A DNA stretch of 64,000 nt, taken from contig CBDAUN010000002.1 in NCBI GenBank assembly GCA_965200645.1, positions 124,001 through 188,000 on the forward strand, written 5' to 3'. The position numbers and the translations under genes were made by a program. Below are positions 62,942-64,000 of the stretch, piece by piece. Within the stretch, counting starts at the first letter, position 1; every line of letters starts with the position of its first letter. The notes beneath the pieces were generated by a model. The model ran no database searches, was not told the DNA's origin, and worked only from the letters and a program-made list of their open reading frames with translations. The DNA is from CBDAUN01 sp965200645 (lineage in GTDB: Bacteria; Pseudomonadota; Gammaproteobacteria; Arenicellales; JAJDZL01).

Positions 62942-64000
62942 TCAATTTACAAGAGACTTTAGTTGATATAAGACATCCAATGCCTGCCGGGGAGTGAGTT
63001 CATCAGGCTCAACTTTATCCAATTTTGTTTCCACGGCCGATGCTGTTTTGTGCTGTAGGTCAAACAAGGTTCGTTGTAAGCTTGAATGCTGAGTATGCGA
63101 TTGATTTGCTGATTGAGTCAGTTCTCGCAACTTGTTAGTAGCACTTTCGATTACCTCTTCGGGCATGCCAGCCAGTCGTGCAACTTGAAGACCATAACTT
63201 TGATTGGCCGCGCCTTCCTTAACTTCATACAAAAAGACGATTTCTTCGTTGTATTCCACGGCGTCCAAATGCACATTTGTAATTCCAGCAATTAATTCGG
63301 CCAGTGCAGTGATTTCAAAGTAGTGTGTAGAAAATAATGTGTAAGCCTTCACGTCTTCAGCTAAACTGACCGCACATGCCCAAGCCAGTGCAAGTCCATC
63401 GAACGTACTAGTACCTCGGCCAATTTCATCAACCAGCACAAGACTGTTTTCAGTTGCTGCATGAAGAATTGTGGCCATTTCTGTCATCTCGACCATAAAT
63501 GTTGAGTTACCACCTGTTAAGTCGTCCGACGCACCAATTCGGGTAAAGATTCGGTCCAACGGACCAATTGAGGCACTGCTGGCAGGTACATACGAACCAA
63601 CATGCGCCAAAAGAGCGATGAGAGCCGACTGTCTCATATAGGTACTCTTACCACCCATATTGGGTCCGGTAATCAGTAGCAACTTTGAATCTGGTTGCAA
63701 ATCTGTATCGTTGGGAACATAGGTTTGACTGCTCAACTGTTCAACCAATGGATGTCGACCGGCTTCGATGCGAAACCCGGGGGTGTCCAAGAGTTGAGGT
63801 CGATTTAGACGTAAGGTGCTTGCTCTTTCAGCAAAGTTTCTTAGCACATCAATCTGGGCTAGTGAACGGGCTGTTTTTTGCACGGCGGTAACATGGGGAA
63901 GCAACTTTTCAAGCAAGTCATCAAAGAGCTCCTTTTCCTTTGCAATCGCTCGCTCTCGAGCAGATAGAATGCGACTTTCAAATTCGCTGAGTTCCGGCGT
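62942..64000 (-). CDS. mutS: DNA mismatch repair protein MutS, C-terminal part (5' end outside window)
   Basis: The frame is open to the last base, so the N-terminal mismatch-binding part lies beyond the window; 352 codons remain. The ATPase Walker A is ITGPNMGGKSTYMRQ and Walker B LVLVDEIGRGTSTFDG. The C-terminal helix-turn-helix dimerisation part follows (LAGMPEEVIESATNKL). MutS recognises mismatches and recruits MutL. The ATG at 63916 is internal. Its state matters for the homopolymer tracts in this genome. Confidence 0.96.
   Translation of the reverse strand, partial: TPELSEFESRILSARERAIAKEKELFDDLLEKLLPHVTAVQKTARSLAQIDVLRNFAERASTLRLNRPQLLDTPGFRIEAGRHPLVEQLSSQTYVPNDTDLQPDSKLLLITGPNMGGKSTYMRQSALIALLAHVGSYVPASSASIGPLDRIFTRIGASDDLTGGNSTFMVEMTEMATILHAATENSLVLVDEIGRGTSTFDGLALAWACAVSLAEDVKAYTLFSTHYFEITALAELIAGITNVHLDAVEYNEEIVFLYEVKEGAANQSYGLQVARLAGMPEEVIESATNKLRELTQSANQSHTQHSSLQRTLFDLQHKTASAVETKLDKVEPDELTPRQALDVLYQLKSLVN

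Overview
The window looks like chromosome of a marine-type gammaproteobacterium. The housekeeping genes (glnS, gltX, gshB, sohB, a pitrilysin-like M16 protease, pncC, thpR, a Pseudomonas-type FdI ferredoxin, mutS) match gammaproteobacteria. The catabolic cargo (Xsc, a SmoEFGK/MtlK polyol operon, TakP-like and ProXWV-like uptake proteins, a dimethylglycine dehydrogenase-like flavoprotein) is typical of marine heterotrophs. This assignment is inference from gene content; no 16S rRNA is present.

1-9.2 kb: the end of a quinone oxidoreductase, moeA, and a thiamin salvage block on the minus strand. A TPP riboswitch with an extended -10 promoter leads thiM-thiE-thiD, then a TRAP-type TakP-like binding protein with no TRAP membrane partner, then a ThiXYZ-like ABC importer. 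tenA lies just upstream of the riboswitch. No thiC or thiG is seen, so the logic is salvage.

9.3-15.2 kb: an accessory island. It has a two-gene glycan locus: a UDP-galactopyranose mutase-like gene broken exactly at a run of 14 G, and a DUF707-glycosyltransferase fusion gene carrying a run of 11 G in frame. This is the best candidate for something new, a phase-variable surface-sugar locus. Next to it are two diverged 128-bp direct repeats flanking a transposase remnant and a frameshifted Rpn-family nuclease.

15.2-25 kb: a class V PLP enzyme, an AraC-methyltransferase fusion, a DMGDH-like flavoprotein with AlaX and a GFA-fold protein, citrate synthase, then pta and xsc (sulfoacetaldehyde to acetyl-CoA and sulfite). 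25-28.6 kb: a ProVWX-type ABC importer.

29-37.5 kb: a tightly coupled sugar-alcohol operon: smoE-hairpin-smoF-smoG-SDR-araC-mtlK-smoK-pfkB kinase. 37.4-41.5 kb: alanine dehydrogenase divergent from an omega-amino acid:pyruvate aminotransferase, then a core-MetE-like protein. Aminotransferase, Ald, Xsc and Pta together could make a complete taurine route, split by the polyol operon. The same aminotransferase plus MmsA (44 kb) could instead degrade beta-alanine.

41.6-43.7 kb: an AbiE toxin-antitoxin pair whose toxin gene has two in-frame TAA codons. 44-53.9 kb: mmsA, panC, qor, a gamma carbonic anhydrase-like gene, sohB, a VOC protein, glnS, gshB and gltX. 53.9-55.5 kb: a palindrome-rich non-coding stretch with a run of 9 C, then an Mrr-type restriction enzyme. 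55.8-64 kb: tRNA-Ala(GGC), an EamA exporter, tRNA-Glu(TTC), an M16 protease, pncC, thpR, a hydratase, fdxA and the C-terminal part of mutS, which is cut by the window edge.
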